DNA of 64,000 nucleotides from Xiphydria camelus. Its lineage: Eukaryota; Arthropoda; Insecta; Hymenoptera; Xiphydriidae. Made by a program: the position numbers and the translations under genes. The notes under the pieces were generated by a model. It was given only the letters and a program-made list of their open reading frames with translations, was not told where the DNA came from and ran no database searches. Of this stretch, positions 34,201-48,226 are shown piece after piece. The stretch covers positions 27,630,278 through 27,694,277 of the forward strand of contig OY783194.1 in the NCBI GenBank assembly GCA_963678675.1. Reading direction: 5' to 3'. The number at the start of each line of letters is the position of its first letter. Positions within the stretch are counted from its first letter, which is position 1.

Positions 34201-36650
34201 GTTTAGATGGAGTATAAAATTGTAATTAAAGAAACAAAATAATATTTATTTACATTTACGGGTTTACACAGAGAAAAAATATACAACGATTTGTGAATCC
34301 CAGAACAATTTTAATAATAACTGATTCAGATCTTACAGCAATTTTAATCGCGATACGATTCTTTTATACGGAGCTCGATATCTGTATCGAAGTCTAGCTG
34401 GGATCTAAAAGCGCAACGTTCTTATTGCACTCCATGCAATTATATTAAATCGATGTTTCCTGTACACCTATACATAGCCAACGCCACCGCCAGTAAAGTT
34501 AACGAGAAATAATACTCCGAGGAATGACTAAGCCAGCGAAAGGTTTCGTTCAACGAGGCGAGCGATTTAAAGAGTTCTGCTCGAGTATATACGGCGATCT
34601 CTATATATCGCTGGGGGTCCCGCTATATCGACGGGGGCGAGCGGGTGAGATCCCCTACAATCGTTACGCTCAAAGCTTCGGACGAGTTATCTCTCTAATT
34701 GCTCGTAGTCCAGTCTCGATGGTGCTTACCTCTCGCTTTTCTCTAGCCTTCCTCGCCTGCCTCTTCCTCCCCACCTCGTCTACTCATTCCGTTTTCCTAC
34801 GGGAGACCCGACCGCGATCCACTGGAGGATATTAACTCTGAAAATGGATCTTCCGATAAAAGGATTCAGACGAATAATATTTTCCTTCCATTTGGAACGC
34901 CTCGTACTCTCTTTCCCTTGCGAGCTTATCCTCCCGGAATCCACGTCCTTCGTTATTTTATCGCCATCGCGACAGTCCTTAGCTCGGATATTTATTAAAT
35001 TGGAAAGTCGATGAGCCGCGCGGTCTTCGTCATTGGTGCAACTACCCCGTCGCGCGACGTTGGTATCTACGGCGAAAGATTCCATGATTTATGGGGTAAC
35101 GACGCGTCAGTCATTCGACTCCGGCGAGAAGCGTGGACCGGTCTGTTCGAGCTGTCGCCGTCGAACGAATTTGTCGAGTAATTTTTGCAATTCCTTTCAA
35201 AAGTTTTCCCCTGCGAAAGTTATCGCGGCTGCCGTAAGTTCGAGCCTGCTCGTCATAGATACCTGATGATTTCTGTTGGAAGCATCGAGTTGTGAAAGAA
35301 GTGAACAGGTTACACACTTGTGTGTGTCGGGAAATTTCGATAACTAAATTAGTCTAAGATAAATTTTCAAGTTCGAGATCAAGCATCTATGGTACATTAA
35401 TTATATAAAGTAAATAAAAGTAAGATAAACACTCCAATTTTCATTTAACTTTGAATACAATTATCTCGAAACGGAGCGGAGATATATGAAAAATCAAAAG
35501 CAACTTTTTATAGCAAAAATATAGACAAACATCCTTTGTTTCAACTTTTTTTCGACATCTCCAATTCTTTCCAAAAAAATCAATTTTTAACTCGCACTAC
35601 AACCGGCGTGTTTATCCTATAATACTTTTATCCTATTATAGATATTTGATCGAAGGCTTAATAATTAAAATGACATCTCAAAACGTCGTATTACCTATAG
35701 CAGCTGACAATAATTTTACCACTTGAATATTAAATCAAAATGTTTTAAACGAAATATTGAATCGCAACGAAAGTTCAAAGACGATCCAAACGCATCGGTT
35801 ATTCCGAAATAGCACTATGGCCGTTGTTGGTTGGGTATAAGAAAGTGCTTACTTTCTCATCAGCCGGGAGCAATAAATATAACCTACAACGGCTTCCTGG
35901 AATGGAGAAGATACAATGCTGCCGCGCGCGACCACGATTTCTACGAGGCCATTTCAGGGAGAAACGTGATATTCATCGATCATCAGTACGAAGTGAACAT
36001 TTTCCCGGGATTCCATCCGGACTGTCGCGTCTCGTGACCGCGGACACACGCGACAAAAGGTTCGATAAGAAAAAGTCTCTTTCAATTCCCTGTAATAAAA
36101 GGAATTCATTTAGTGACGCGTATTTTGCAACGAGATTATTAGCAATAAACGAGCAATATTTGTCAAATGCTATTGCAATTGCAATTAGATAAAACCGTAG
36201 TTAATGCTCAAATTGCACCACGAATAATTGTAGGTGGCGTATCCATAGAAATAATGGCGAATCTTGCGAGTCATTATAAAGTATGAAAATATGGCCACGC
36301 GCGCGTGAATGGTTACGGCCCGTCTAACAAGCGAGGGGTGGATCGTTGATGAAGAACTTTATCTTCAATGCGGAACTTTCAAGTTATATGGTGTCGGGTC
36401 ATTGAAGCGAACCATTAACGAAATTTCGAAATGAATCTTTCTTTGCTAATGCGCAAAGGTCGGGATATATATTTCTCGCCGCGGAACTGATAATAAACTG
36501 CTGACTGGACTAACGACTAGAACTTTACCGGAAGTTTGAATACGAGGAAAGGGGGAAGGGAATAAAGGAGTGAGGAGAGGGGAAATTCGTTGAACTAATT
36601 AATTGCGATATATCGAGTAAAAATTCGTTGTGCGAAAATTTGTGTTTCGA
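31269..36650. other. Unassigned DNA, no gene supported
   Basis: Mostly AT-rich with CpG-rich patches near 31.3-31.5, 31.95-32.1, 33.8-33.95 and 34.6-35.1 kb. None of the frames shows a recognisable domain or splice chain. A GC-rich patch at 31980-32110 might be a fragment of an old element, but I cannot place it. Confidence 0.35.
32525..32640. repeat. AGATCTAAT-rich MITE-like repeat, copy 1
   Basis: Contains TTAGATCTAATC and TAGATCTGATC. Its right end, read as complement, GGTGAAAAAATATTTTAGAC, resembles the left end of the block at 49960-50150. The two are inverted relative to each other. Confidence 0.45.
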
Positions 36651-36776
36651 TATGAGGAGCACAGTTCCAAAACTCATTTAGTCCATTCGCAGTTTGTCTT
36701 ATAATCGCTAAACTATTAGCAATTATAGGACAAACTGCGAATGGACTAAACGAGTTTTGGAACTGTGCTCCTCATA
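36651..36776. repeat. 60-bp-stem hairpin
   Basis: 36651-36710 and 36717-36776 are complementary at 57 of 60 positions around the loop AACTAT. There is no coding capacity. It could be a small foldback element or a source of double-stranded RNA if transcribed. Confidence 0.85.
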
Positions 36777-36874
36777 TATAAAAGCAAATATTGAAAGAGA
36801 AAGTACAGGGGATGGTCGTAATAATCGATCTGATAATAAATGGGAAAAGGTAGGATAAAAATGGGATATTTTGT

Positions 36875-36945
36875 TTGGCCTCTGCTTTACATTAGTATTC
36901 ATGGTAATCGGAGGCCAACTCGACTACCCCATTTTACCCTGCCCT
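36875..36945 (+). repeat. Short palindromic repeat, copy B
   Basis: TTTGGCCTCTGCTTTA at the left and GGTAATCGGAGGCCAA at the right, followed by CTCGACTACCCCATTTTACC. Compared with copy A at 28657, the right flank is in the same orientation but the segment between the GGCC arms is reversed. A third partial copy is near 39691-39715. Confidence 0.5.
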
Positions 36946-39900
36946 CCTCTATATCTATTCCATGACTCGTACCCCTCAGTCCAGGTATCTATTTATATCC
37001 ATTAAGTAAACCGCCCGAATAGGGTGCCGTGCGTTTTGTCTACTGCCATGATTTCCATCTCTCGCTACATCTCCTCCGCTTCACGGAATCACGTTTCGAC
37101 GAAGGAATTGTTCGGGGTTTCGTCCGGACTGGGAAGATTATATCTATACCCCAATGTTTTTATATTCCAAACGCAGTCATGCCGGCCGTACATCTTCCAC
37201 TTACCGTAACTTCTTTAATACTTTATTTTCCTGGCGACTGTCCAATAATACGTCGCGGAAACCGTTTTATCATCATCATTTTTATTAGGCGCGACCGACC
37301 AATCCGATTGTCTTGCCGTTACGATAAATCGTACCCATGCGCATTTCCATCCTCAAAAACTGTATCCAACGATGATTTGATAACTGCAGTGGTACATACA
37401 TTACTTTCTTCAACATTATATGTCAACATTTTATTTCTTCATTTGGTCTAATTCCTTCTTATCACGATCTTCGTAAAATTCGACAGATTTTCATTTTGGA
37501 TCGTAATTAATATTACTAATCTATTATATAAAATGATTTTTATTTTTCATGTGATTCCTCACTACGTACTCAAATTAAAATGTTTGTTCTCATAGACAAA
37601 TAAAAACTTAAAAAGTAGGGACAACTAACAATTTTTTATTAATTTATTTTAAGAAAATGAAAGACATACTACGAGAAATTATTTAAAAATTGTTATGCTC
37701 CTAACCTTCCAGATGTACCTACTCCTTTAAGTAGGATTCGAAAATCAATAGAGCCAGATTTACGAAAAAGTGTGCATAAAGTGAAATAAAGAACTCGACA
37801 TATCCCGATATATCATTTGATCGGCAGCCTAGTCAGCAGTTTCGAAGGATTTTCTCGAAAAATAATCTGCCCTATACAAACTTCCGTCGGAACTGGAAAA
37901 GAAAAACCTCCCCTCGCAATTCTGAAAATAGCGCGAGAAGACGGCGGGGGCAAGAGTTATGTTCTCACCCTGAGAAACTAGAGAGGTGGGTTCTTATATT
38001 TTTTCCGTTCGGAGCAAGCTCACTCGTATATATATACAGACGTATATATATACGATTCGTTAACTGCCCTTAACGACGGATGGATACCGTCGTCGATAGC
38101 TGTTTCAGGGAGGGTTCTAACCGGCGAGTCCGGCTCTCGGGGAGGACCACGTAGAGGTTTAACGATTATTGCTACATTCCTACCTCCCGTTCGAGCTCGA
38201 ATTGTCTCACGACCTCCTTCAGATCAGCAGAGACTACCCCGTCGAATGGCTCTTTACGTCGGAGTTGCACGGTTCGTTGCTATTCGATTATATTGTTCGT
38301 GGAACTCGTATCTTTCTCATTTCCTCCCCGATCTCATATCTCGCGCGAGGAGGACGAAGGAAACATCGAATATCTGCACTAGCGTAAACTCGGTTTCCAC
38401 GAAAAGTTTGCCGTGAAACTTAATTATTGAAAGATTCCGCGAGGGACGACGTCGACGATTACGGCGTAATCTTTCTGCGAGTTCCGGTGATTAAGAAAGA
38501 TGAGTCTCACCAGCAGCTTTCACGAAATAGCGTGAAATTGATGAGGAATAAATTATTCTGTGATTCAGTGATCAGATTTTGAAAGCTTAAAAGAGGGTTC
38601 ACTAAAATCAAACATTTCGTTTATCACTATTTTTAGTGCGATTACATCAATTAAGATATTCCGTGTCGGTGTAAAAATGTTATTAAATATATGGGGTACA
38701 TTTTAATAATACTTTCATATTCTGGAACTAATTGTAAAATTTCGAGAATAATTGAACTCCCGAGAGCAATCGAATTTTCTCAGTCCGTCGTTAGGCAAAT
38801 CTCGCAGCCCCGTTTTATGAAAAGTGATCAGGCGATCCCAAAGCGTTGCAGCAGTCGCCCTTGTTACAGAATGGATGGGTCGGATGGTTTTTACACCCGC
38901 TAGTCGTACCTTATTCGATCTGCAGATGCGCACGGATAGCGCGAGTTTGCGCCGTTAGCATAGATCGAGTATAATTCGGGGAAGGGAGAACTTGGATGAA
39001 GCATAATTCGGATGGTGATACATTTTCCCAGTAGAATTGAACTTGGGCGAGTCGTGTAACCGGGGAGGAGGAAGAAAAGGAAGAACTCGCCGTTTTATAG
39101 TGTACATACCATTCCGTCCCACTCGCGCTCTCCAGGCGTCCTTAAGTCGGATAGTGTCGCATGAGGGAGTCCTCTATAGCGACACTAACGGCGGGTCAAT
39201 AGTGTAGATTCAAGTCTTGAGTTACGGGAGAGGGGGAGAGGAGGAAGGCGAAGGCAGCAAGACGAGAAGTAACAGAGAGCAACGAACGCAACTGTATCAT
39301 CTGAAAATCTGAATCTCCATTCTTGGTACAATTCTAAATGACGTCGATTAATATTGATATCAGAAGAGTTCTAATTGTAATAAGGTATACTGATAAAATG
39401 AAAGAAATAATTTGTTTCCGTTACTGCTTATTTTCTTCATAGTAGACGCGAATTCTACTCTTTTACGCATATAATTTCGTATAATGCGGTGATGCGCAAT
39501 GGTGTTGAATAATAATTAATTGACCGTTATGCGAGCACACGTTTGCCGATGTTGCCCCAGCTGCAGCCAAGGATATTGGAAGCAAGCCGAGATAATAATC
39601 CTGAACCATTAGGGCTATTCAGATGGAATTTCCCAGTTCATACATGGTTTACATCTATGGAGGAGAGCAAAGTATAACGAGCCACTCGAGTTGGCCCTTG
39701 ATTACCACGGTGCACAGTGTTAACCGAGTGTAAACTTGAGAGAACCGCTCGCTGCGTCATGCTTTCTCCTATTGGTCTACAGTCCTACTCAGGGATAATT
39801 TACAAAGTCGTTTCTAAAATAATTAGAAAAACTATCAGTGATGCATCACATCAATAAGCCCCTTCAAACGAATCGTTATCGTTATCGCCATTGAATTCCG

Positions 39901-41504
39901 ATTTTGTACACAATCAAAACGAAATGACCTCGACTGTAACGTATCCGTACCTCATTCGTTTGGTGAACGCCAGATTCGCAGCATGTGAGCACCACTTACT
40001 TCAATTACTCGAAACTCTTACCACAGTTAATATTAGTCGTATCTATAGCGATTGACTATATTTACTAACCGAGCCAGCTAACATATCCTAAATAATTTTC
40101 ACTTTTTTCCATCTCCGTATACGTTAATACTGTAGGTTCATACTGAACTTGCATTAGAGCGTCAGTAATCTCAACATCTAGTCCGTAAAATCAATTGACG
40201 TTATTCGGCAATACCACCAGTCTCGTGTTATATTTTTGACAAATTTAGTCAGCCTGCCAAATTTTTCTCGAAAAACGTGGCGACCTTTACTTTTTTTTTT
40301 GTTTATTTTCGATGCCAATGAATGTCCTTAATTACTAAACCATTATTATTTTATCGCTTCCAAAGGAGCGTCTTTAACCGATCGTTAAAAAGTTCCTACG
40401 GTTAGACGACACGTCCCCCGCATCATCCGGATGGTAAATCTCGCTTGCAGGATGCATCGCAGCCAGGGAGACGCGGTAAAACGAGACGTCTTACCACTTT
40501 TATAACCCTATCAACGTTCGCGAACACTCGGTGCAGGTAAATGTGCTTTTACGTCGGCGCGTACCTGCGGGATAATCGGAAAGGACACGGCTCGTTGAAT
40601 TGAAGGAACGACTAGAACTGCGGTAACGTTCGTAACTAATCGTCTCGATGCTTCGGTTCGCATCGGCTACCTTTAATACGATATTTATACGAATGATTCG
40701 TCGTCCGATTAAGCGGATCCGCTTAATTAAGCCGATCGATCGGAAAGCGTCATACTCTCGCTTAAAGCCGAATCACGTGTGCTAATATTGAGTTTGACCT
40801 TTCGTCCCTAAATTATTTTCGCGTTGGAAATCTCGAGTGACATTGGATATTGTATACGTTACGAAATTGTTCATATATACGGTGCTCCAATTCTCTGTGG
40901 CAAATAAAACCGTAGTAAGTTACGAAGCTTTGAAAAATTTGCAGTCAAAAATAATTTCCGAGCAATTTGAATCGTTATTCCGCGCGTCTCTCAATTATGA
41001 ACGACGTACACACCGTGACCGCTCCACATTCGCGTCCCGTGGGTTCGAAAACTAATGCGCGAGTGAGACGCGCCTCATCGCAAGATATGCTAATATCCTT
41101 CTCCCTTCATGCAGATTCGCCGGTCCCTTCCCGGCGCTTCCGCTATACCGACTAAACCGTAGAATGCTCGGCGTGCTGGGACTGTAAACCCGGCATAATT
41201 TCGGACCTGCACGCTCGACATTCTGGGATCCGATAAATAATTAACATAACGTATTTCACCAGTGTTATTCGTTCCTTTTCTCATACCCAAATTGTGTGTG
41301 TGCGAGATTGATATAATACAAGAGACAGGGAAAAATGGAGAATCCGCCAAGTAAATTTTTGTGCATTTATCGAATCATTTATTAACTCGCTTACCAGGTT
41401 ACTAATTAGAGACTTGTACTCCGATTTAATTGATTCTAATAAATTTGAGAAGCCTGATCAATTTCTACTTGAATTCGAAAGATTCAATTGAATTGAGATC
41501 GAAT
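36946..41504. other. Unassigned DNA, no gene supported
   Basis: No recognisable coding domain. The 140-codon frame at 37029-37451 shows no family signature. A small hairpin (AGTGTCGC/GCGACACT) lies near 39149-39182 and an 18-bp perfect dyad (TTAAGCGG/CCGCTTAA) at 40709-40726. Confidence 0.35.
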
Positions 41505-41695
41505 AAATGGAAGTTCAATTCAATTCAATTCGAATTCAGAGGATTCAATTGGAATTGAAACCGCATCGAATCGTATCGCATTTCGCATCGAATTCTACAG
41601 TATTCCGTATCAAATTCCGCATAAAATTCTGCATCCGAATCGAATCCGCATCGAATTCCTCATCGATTCCGCATTCTGCATCGAACTCCGCACGA
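41505..41695. repeat. Degenerate minisatellite of CATCGAATTC-like units
   Basis: Repeated variants of CGCATCGAATTC of about 11-12 bp, preceded by AATTCAATTCGAATTCAG-type sequence. The in-frame peptide is a repeat artefact. Confidence 0.65.
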
Positions 41696-41729
41696 TATAA
41701 CCTTAAAATAGAATTGAAACTCTACCAGA

Positions 41730-41777
41730 ATGAAATTGCAGGAAAAATCAGGTCGAATGCACCTACTCGGTTTGCCC
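41730..41777 (+). repeat. ~48-bp dispersed repeat, copy 2
   Basis: AAATCAGGTCGAATGCACCT and CGGTTTGCC match 29500-29546. Confidence 0.55.
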
Positions 41778-44700
41778 TCGGATAGGGGAGACCGGAACGT
41801 GTTGAGTAACGGGGCGTGTTAATAAATTGCGAATAACTCCCCCTCCTCTCCCTCCCCCACAACCCCCTACCACTTCCCTCTGCCCTTGTTATGTAGCACC
41901 CATATTACGAAGTTTTATTGCTACGTACAAAGCCCATTTGCCGAAACAATTGGAGCATGTACCTACATACATGTCTAGTCTCAAACACGCTGGGGGAAAA
42001 AATCACATTTATTATTTTATTTTCAATTGAGTCGAGTAATTTTTCGGTCCGTCGATCAATTTTTTAAAACATTTACCATGACAATTTCGTGATAGGAAAG
42101 TTCTTCGATGGTGAAATCTATTAGAGTCGTCTGAGACTAATTTTCGACCGTTCGCTTTTCATAGAAAAGGATTATTCCGAAAACGGGTTATACCGTCCAA
42201 GCGTATTAATAAATTGAAAATATTCGTTCCTGAAAAAGAAATGAAAAACAGAAATTGATCTGCATTCTCCATAGAGAAATAATTACGCGGAAACGAAAGT
42301 TGGGTAAGACATATTTCGATACTTGTATCCTTGTATATCCCGTGTTTCAACCGATAAAACGATAAACAGCACTTAACGTACTGATTTCTGAACAGGGCGG
42401 GTAAATATTGTATGAAGAGCTCGCATAAACTACGCCGTTATTGACGGTTATAGGACTGCCATTTACGATGGCTCGAGTATCTTATAGTTCCACTCTACCT
42501 CTCATTTTCCTTATTGACACTGCTTTTTATTTGACGATTATTGATATAAGAGAGTATAGTGTACGTGTTTTTCAGAAAAATTAAAATCAATATTCGGTTC
42601 TAAAAAGTAGCTGAGAATTGAGTAATGATTCAAAACGAATTTATTTTTATAAGTTTGGGCTATTTTTAGCTCAAGCACTACGAGTAATAGAGAGTTTAAA
42701 GGAAATTGGCTCAATATCAGTAATCTTAGTCTATTTTACTGTTACTAAAATATAAATAGGTATTATTGTGGATAATTTTAAGAATATAGACGATCGTTAC
42801 TGTAATTACTTTATTTTATTATAAAATACCACATAAGTACATTTTCTATTTATTGCCATCATCCCAATAACTTTCGATTGGAATTATTTGTCAAAAAATT
42901 GCATCTCCACGACGAAACGTATCCCTGCAGCGAACCTCCCATCCGCACGGCCAATCAGAATGGCCGGTAAAGGTTTTATCACATGAGGATAAAAACGAGG
43001 GGTTCATGACATGAATGACGCTTGTCAAAAATGTTGGCTTTTCGAGACAAGCGAACTAATAAACATCCAAACTCGAGATTGGTCGACACTAAAAAATCAG
43101 TCAATCCCTAAACACGCCATCGAATTTACCCCGCCTCTGAATTTGTACTGAGGTATATCGATCACGCCGTGGCGATCGTCATCTTTTTTTCTCCTAACCA
43201 ATTTCGATCTGTTGAGACGAACACGCGTGATCGCCGTTCCAAAAATCCCCAAGTTTGAAACGCGCGCCCGGTTATTAAATTGACCAGTCCCCGAGATGTC
43301 ACGGTGAAAGCGGTCGCGAGCAAGAGCCCTCCTCCGAGAAGAATGACCGAGATAACCGCTGGCACACCACTCGCGCAGTCGTGAACGGCGCGCGGGTAGT
43401 CCAGGGTAATCCGGATCAGCCTGCACCCGCCGCCGTTACTTTAAATTGACAGCTCGCGCCGAGCGCTCCGCCGGGACGTGTACGCGTCGTTCGCGAAAAT
43501 GGTGTCGAAGAGGATAAAGTACGCGCTGGCGCATCTCTCGCGTAAGAGGCACCAGGCGCTGCTGGCGAGGCCCAACTGGAGGCGTCTGGAGAGGATCGAC
43601 TTGAATACGGCGGTGGGGTTAATAACGAGTTCCTTTCCCTTCCTCATCCCCGCGTTACGCGCGCGGAGAGAAAATGTAGCCATCTCGGAGTCCCCGGCCG
43701 GATAACGACTCGGAGGCGCGACTATGCCATCCGATTGGCAGTATATTTTACGAAATTCCCGATAATCTCCGGGAATAGTTCATTTTTCAGGGGGGAGGCA
43801 TTTTTGCGGTATTTCGTCGCACCTCACCTTCCTCCCTCCCCCGCGGGCTTCCACCCTCACCTTCCCCATCCAGCGGAATCACGCGAGAGGAATATTGAGT
43901 GGCGGGAAAGCTGAATTGCGGCGGCGAATCGCGAATGCGTACATCGCGCGCTCCGACCGAAAAGACTCCGTGATTGAGTTACGCCAGGTTGCGATAGGTT
44001 CATTTAGTTTAAGAGCAGGACGGGGGAGGGGGGAGGAAAGCCCCTCCTAGCTTCGCCATCTCCCGGTTGCCTCGCGGATTAATGCATTGTCGAAATCAGA
44101 GGTCGTTTAGGAACTCGAGATTAGAATGCAGGTTGAGCTCGAGCCAAAACGTTATTTGGAGCGGCTATTCCGTTTCGGCTGACAATGAGTCAATTTGTTG
44201 CGTGGGTCTTTCGGGTGGAGCGATTTAGGATCGAGGGATCGGGCGAAATTAGTGTGTCTGGGACAGTCAAATGTTTGCACAGGTTGAATTGTTACGCGGT
44301 GGGAAGGATGTTAATTGACGTTAACGCAGGTGTGTACGTAGCTTTTAAGGAAATTGTTTTATGTATTTTTTATAACGCAAGAGTGTAGAGAGATATTGCT
44401 GTACAAAACTGGCAGTCGGGTGAAAAAAAGATGGCTGAGACAATCAGGGGAAGGCACGTCAATGTCTACATTTATCCTTAGAGACACCCATCTCCCCTCC
44501 CTGCTCCTTCTTTTACCTCCTCCGCTTCCTCCTCCAGCGGCCGTCACTACACTGTCACCAACATCCCCGTCATGCGTTGCACGATCGGAGATAGGGTACA
44601 CATCGTGCTCGAACTAAAACGCAATTCACGACCACAATTCTCCTTTCCGCCACTCAACTTTTATTTCGCCTGTGACGGGAGGGAATAAAAATAAAATTCT

Positions 44701-47700
44701 TCGAAAGTACCGGTATTCGGAGAAAAGGAGCTATTTCCAATAATTATCAGTCCTTCGTCGTGCAGACTGACAGGAAAAGCATTTTACGGTTCTAATCTGG
44801 GGATCTAATAAACATTTTTACGCGATACGTATGACGCGATACAAGTTTGTATGCTATCAAGTCATAATTTCTTGGGAAGGTCTAAAAATTCAATATAATT
44901 TTTATATCTGGGGGAGAATTACCAAAATCGTACTGCTTGAGACATTTTTATTTTTGGCACGTGCTGTACCAGGATTCGTCAAAATTGAGTACATGGTATA
45001 TTTATAGATATTTCTCTATTTGTGAGAAAAAGTCACGTAAACCTGTAAGAGAACATTTACACTATGAAATTCATTGTTACTCGACACCTTTCATTTGTTA
45101 CAATTTTGGCAACCGGTTTCCAAAATCGTACGTCAAATTAGTAGATGGATGTACACACGAAATAAACGAATAAATTTATTTAATAATTATGTAAAATAAT
45201 CGGAACAGTCACACGTGCGAAAATCTTAAGTTAACCCCGAAAACGAACAATTGATTTTTGAACTACTGTTATTTTATCCATTAGATGTCATATGTGTAAA
45301 TACATTTTCGAAAAATTGATGAGATACGATTTAGGTAATCGATATGCTTCTGGCGATTCTCTCCCCCTTATATCTCTTTTATGAGAAATTGAAAGAGGAT
45401 TTCTAAGAATTTTATAAAATTTGCCACAAGTTCTCAGCATAATTATTGTGATCATTGAAGTTAAAACGCATTTTATATGCAATATCGACCAATTCTTTCC
45501 CTTCTCCTATAGATATTGACTTATATTCGACTTTTATTTGACTCTTTCACATTCAATGTAACACGTAGACATATGCACATACACATGTGCTGATATTGAA
45601 TCACAGTTCCGGCTGGATTCCAGCTGAGCGCCTCGCCATTCCTCGATATTCCAACCGCGATATCCACTCGTAACGCAGGTTGAAAATTTAATATTTTCTG
45701 GTCAATTTCTAGTTCAAAAACTGAAATGAACTGTGATTATAGTCATGGCCAGTTTTAATTGGATGTGCGCCAAATTCCAGTTTAAGCTCGATACAATCTG
45801 AGCATTTATTTCGAAACAGTTTTATTTATAAAATATGTTTATTTTGTTAAATTCCACACTTGTAATATGTATAAACTAATGTTATATGCCATATAAAAAA
45901 ATAACAAATATTTCCATTTTTTAACTGAATTCAATTCACTTGAGCATTTCTCAATCAAATCCCGCTGTATAATAATAAAATATCTATATATCAACAAATA
46001 TTTATTACAATTTTAATTAGACCCTTGAAAATACTGCTGTTTGATTTTCAATGTACATAAATACGTAAACTCCACGTTATTAGACAGCGCTGCTAATGCA
46101 GAGTTCCCTTTGTTTACCCTTCTATTCCGGATGTACTTGGAATTGAAATCGGATCAATTCACCGTTTTCATATAACATTATTTATATCTGAAAATTAATT
46201 CAAATTTTCTACAGACGTCAAATTTAAATTAGTTTAGAATCTTGTATATCGTTTTTTTCAACTTTTAAAACGTAAATTCCATCTCAAAAATTGGTATAAA
46301 AAATATTATTTCCATGTAACTGTCTCACTATTCATGTAGAGTATTGTAAATCTCCAGTAGTTTCATTTTTAGACGATGCTAAAGTTAACAACCGTGGTTA
46401 TAACAGGCAGTAGTTACGGTCCGTCATATCTCCGCCGCCGTACCGCCTCCGGTAAGGCGGCTGACGTATGACGGGTCATATCTACTGACTGCTAGTTTCA
46501 GCATTATCAATGCTAGTCGCAATCCTCACCAAAAAAGAAAATTGTAATTAATATCCAAATTTATGATATTCATTTTAGATTCCGTAACGGCAAATATACT
46601 ACCTAAAAGTTCACTGCTTATATGCAAACATAGTTGTAATTGAAAAAAACTATATTATAACCCTTACTAAATTTTAGAGGCCAAAGTTCACAGCAAATTA
46701 TCTCGGATCTTCTCGCGAAACGTTAATATAGATTTCTTCATCCAACAACGTTTACAAGTTTGTTAGGTGCTTGTAGGAATTTAAAAAGTTCTAACGGGTG
46801 ACTATAATGAATCTGTAATCTCCACTGATGGAACGACGGTGGTTCGTAAAGTTTGACACTCTGATAGCGACGCGCCCCCGACGGTCTCTCCTCGTGCTGC
46901 AGTCGCCAACATCGATCGATGCGAACCAGGCGAACGAACGACTTCACGTAGTTTACTCTTTAAACGGATCAAAGGCGAAAAGCTTTGGAAGAGGGCAAAG
47001 CGTATGAAAGAAATGTCGTTTGCGTGCTTCTGCAATATGAGAATATGACCTTATCGAGCATCTGCCCTTATCCAGTTCTTCAACCACAGACGTCGCCATT
47101 TACGTTTCTAGTCACTTTGAAGCGCCGATAATTAGCTCCTCTCTCGAGTCGGAAATAATTGTTTTAACCAGGCTCCGTTGTCCTTTGAAGTATTCGTCAT
47201 CTGTTTAATTGAATATAAGGTGACGCGAAGGTTTCAGGGTATATTTTTAATACCTATATACCCGCGTGAACCTTTCGCTATAGCAGTGGAAAGTCTGCGA
47301 AAGTACATAATTGGCTCGTAAGATGGGACGCGATATTGTAAATTCTTCGAGTCGATGATCACGACGTCGTAATTTGAGAAACATTGTTCGACTCTGCATT
47401 GATTGGCCTCGAATAAGTCAATTCGACTTGAGGTTATAACTGGTTATTTGGAAATTAATCAAAAGTTTCTCATATTCAAGGCTCCCTCGCGAGATCAAAA
47501 TTAACTCTTAGTAATTGGCATTGCTAGACATCGATCTTATAATCATACTTAACTTTTGCAAAGCAAAGACGCTCGGAACTCGCCGAAATTTGTTAGAACG
47601 TATTCCACCAACGAAAGTTCGCGAGGTGTATAATCGTGAAAATTGAAAAAAGTTTCAACCAATCATTGACGATATTATAATTTACAGTGAAGAAACTATC

Positions 47701-48226
47701 GTGATGGCTCGTAATATTTCATACCGATCGGGACACTCATTCTCTCTCGGCGCAATTTCTTTCCGCTTGCCGGAGCGCTATTATGTTCACGCGATCGGAC
47801 AACAGAACTGTCGGTGCTGCACGGTTTCTTATAAATCGGGAAATGTATGCCGGTGTGTTAACGATGTCGACAATCGTCAGTCAGCGTGTACGGAATAGCG
47901 TTACTGCACTCATCGTGTCGATCGATGAGAGTCGAGCGAAAGAACATCTTTAAGTCTCGTACACAGCTGCGCAACGCCGACGAACAGCGCAGCGAACATC
48001 GCACAATTCACGTGAGATATACTGTGTATGGAACGGGACTGATGGTCTTACTTTCGTACACCGGCGGCACTTCCCCCACTCTTCAACCAAACTGCTCCCC
48101 ACTCCTATCTGTTACACGTGACGTATAGGTTTAGCGGAGCGGGGAGCAGTTCGGCGGGAGAGTGGGAGAAGCGCCGCTGCCGGAAAAGTAAAACCACTAT
48201 TCCCGTTCCCTGTACAGCGGCTATAA
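41778..48226. other. Mostly unassigned DNA
   Basis: No gene is supported apart from the weak exon candidate at 43453-43705. CpG-rich patches at 43.1-44.1 and 47.7-48.2 kb may be regulatory. A loose palindrome lies near 46405-46500 (GTCATATC / GATATGAC arms around a GC-rich core). Confidence 0.35.
43453..43705 (+). CDS. Candidate host exon, unrecognised
   Basis: An AG acceptor-like site at 43451-43452 opens a frame to the stop at 43705 that includes an ATG at 43499. The part from there (MVSKRIKYALAHLSRK...) is rich in Arg/Lys and has G or C at the third position in 33 of 38 consecutive codons I counted. That suggests coding, or simply a CpG-rich island. The antisense frame at 43441-43683 has equally strong third-position bias, so the strand is uncertain. 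LARPNWRRLERI faintly recalls THEG-type repeats but is too weak to name. No partner exon was found. Confidence 0.22.

Noticed and set aside
37029..37451. 140-codon frame
   Set aside because: No domain or codon-bias support that I can see, and no splice partners.
40709..40726. 18-bp perfect dyad TTAAGCGG/CCGCTTAA
   Set aside because: One short palindrome in 64 kb is weak evidence, and no linked gene or second copy was found.
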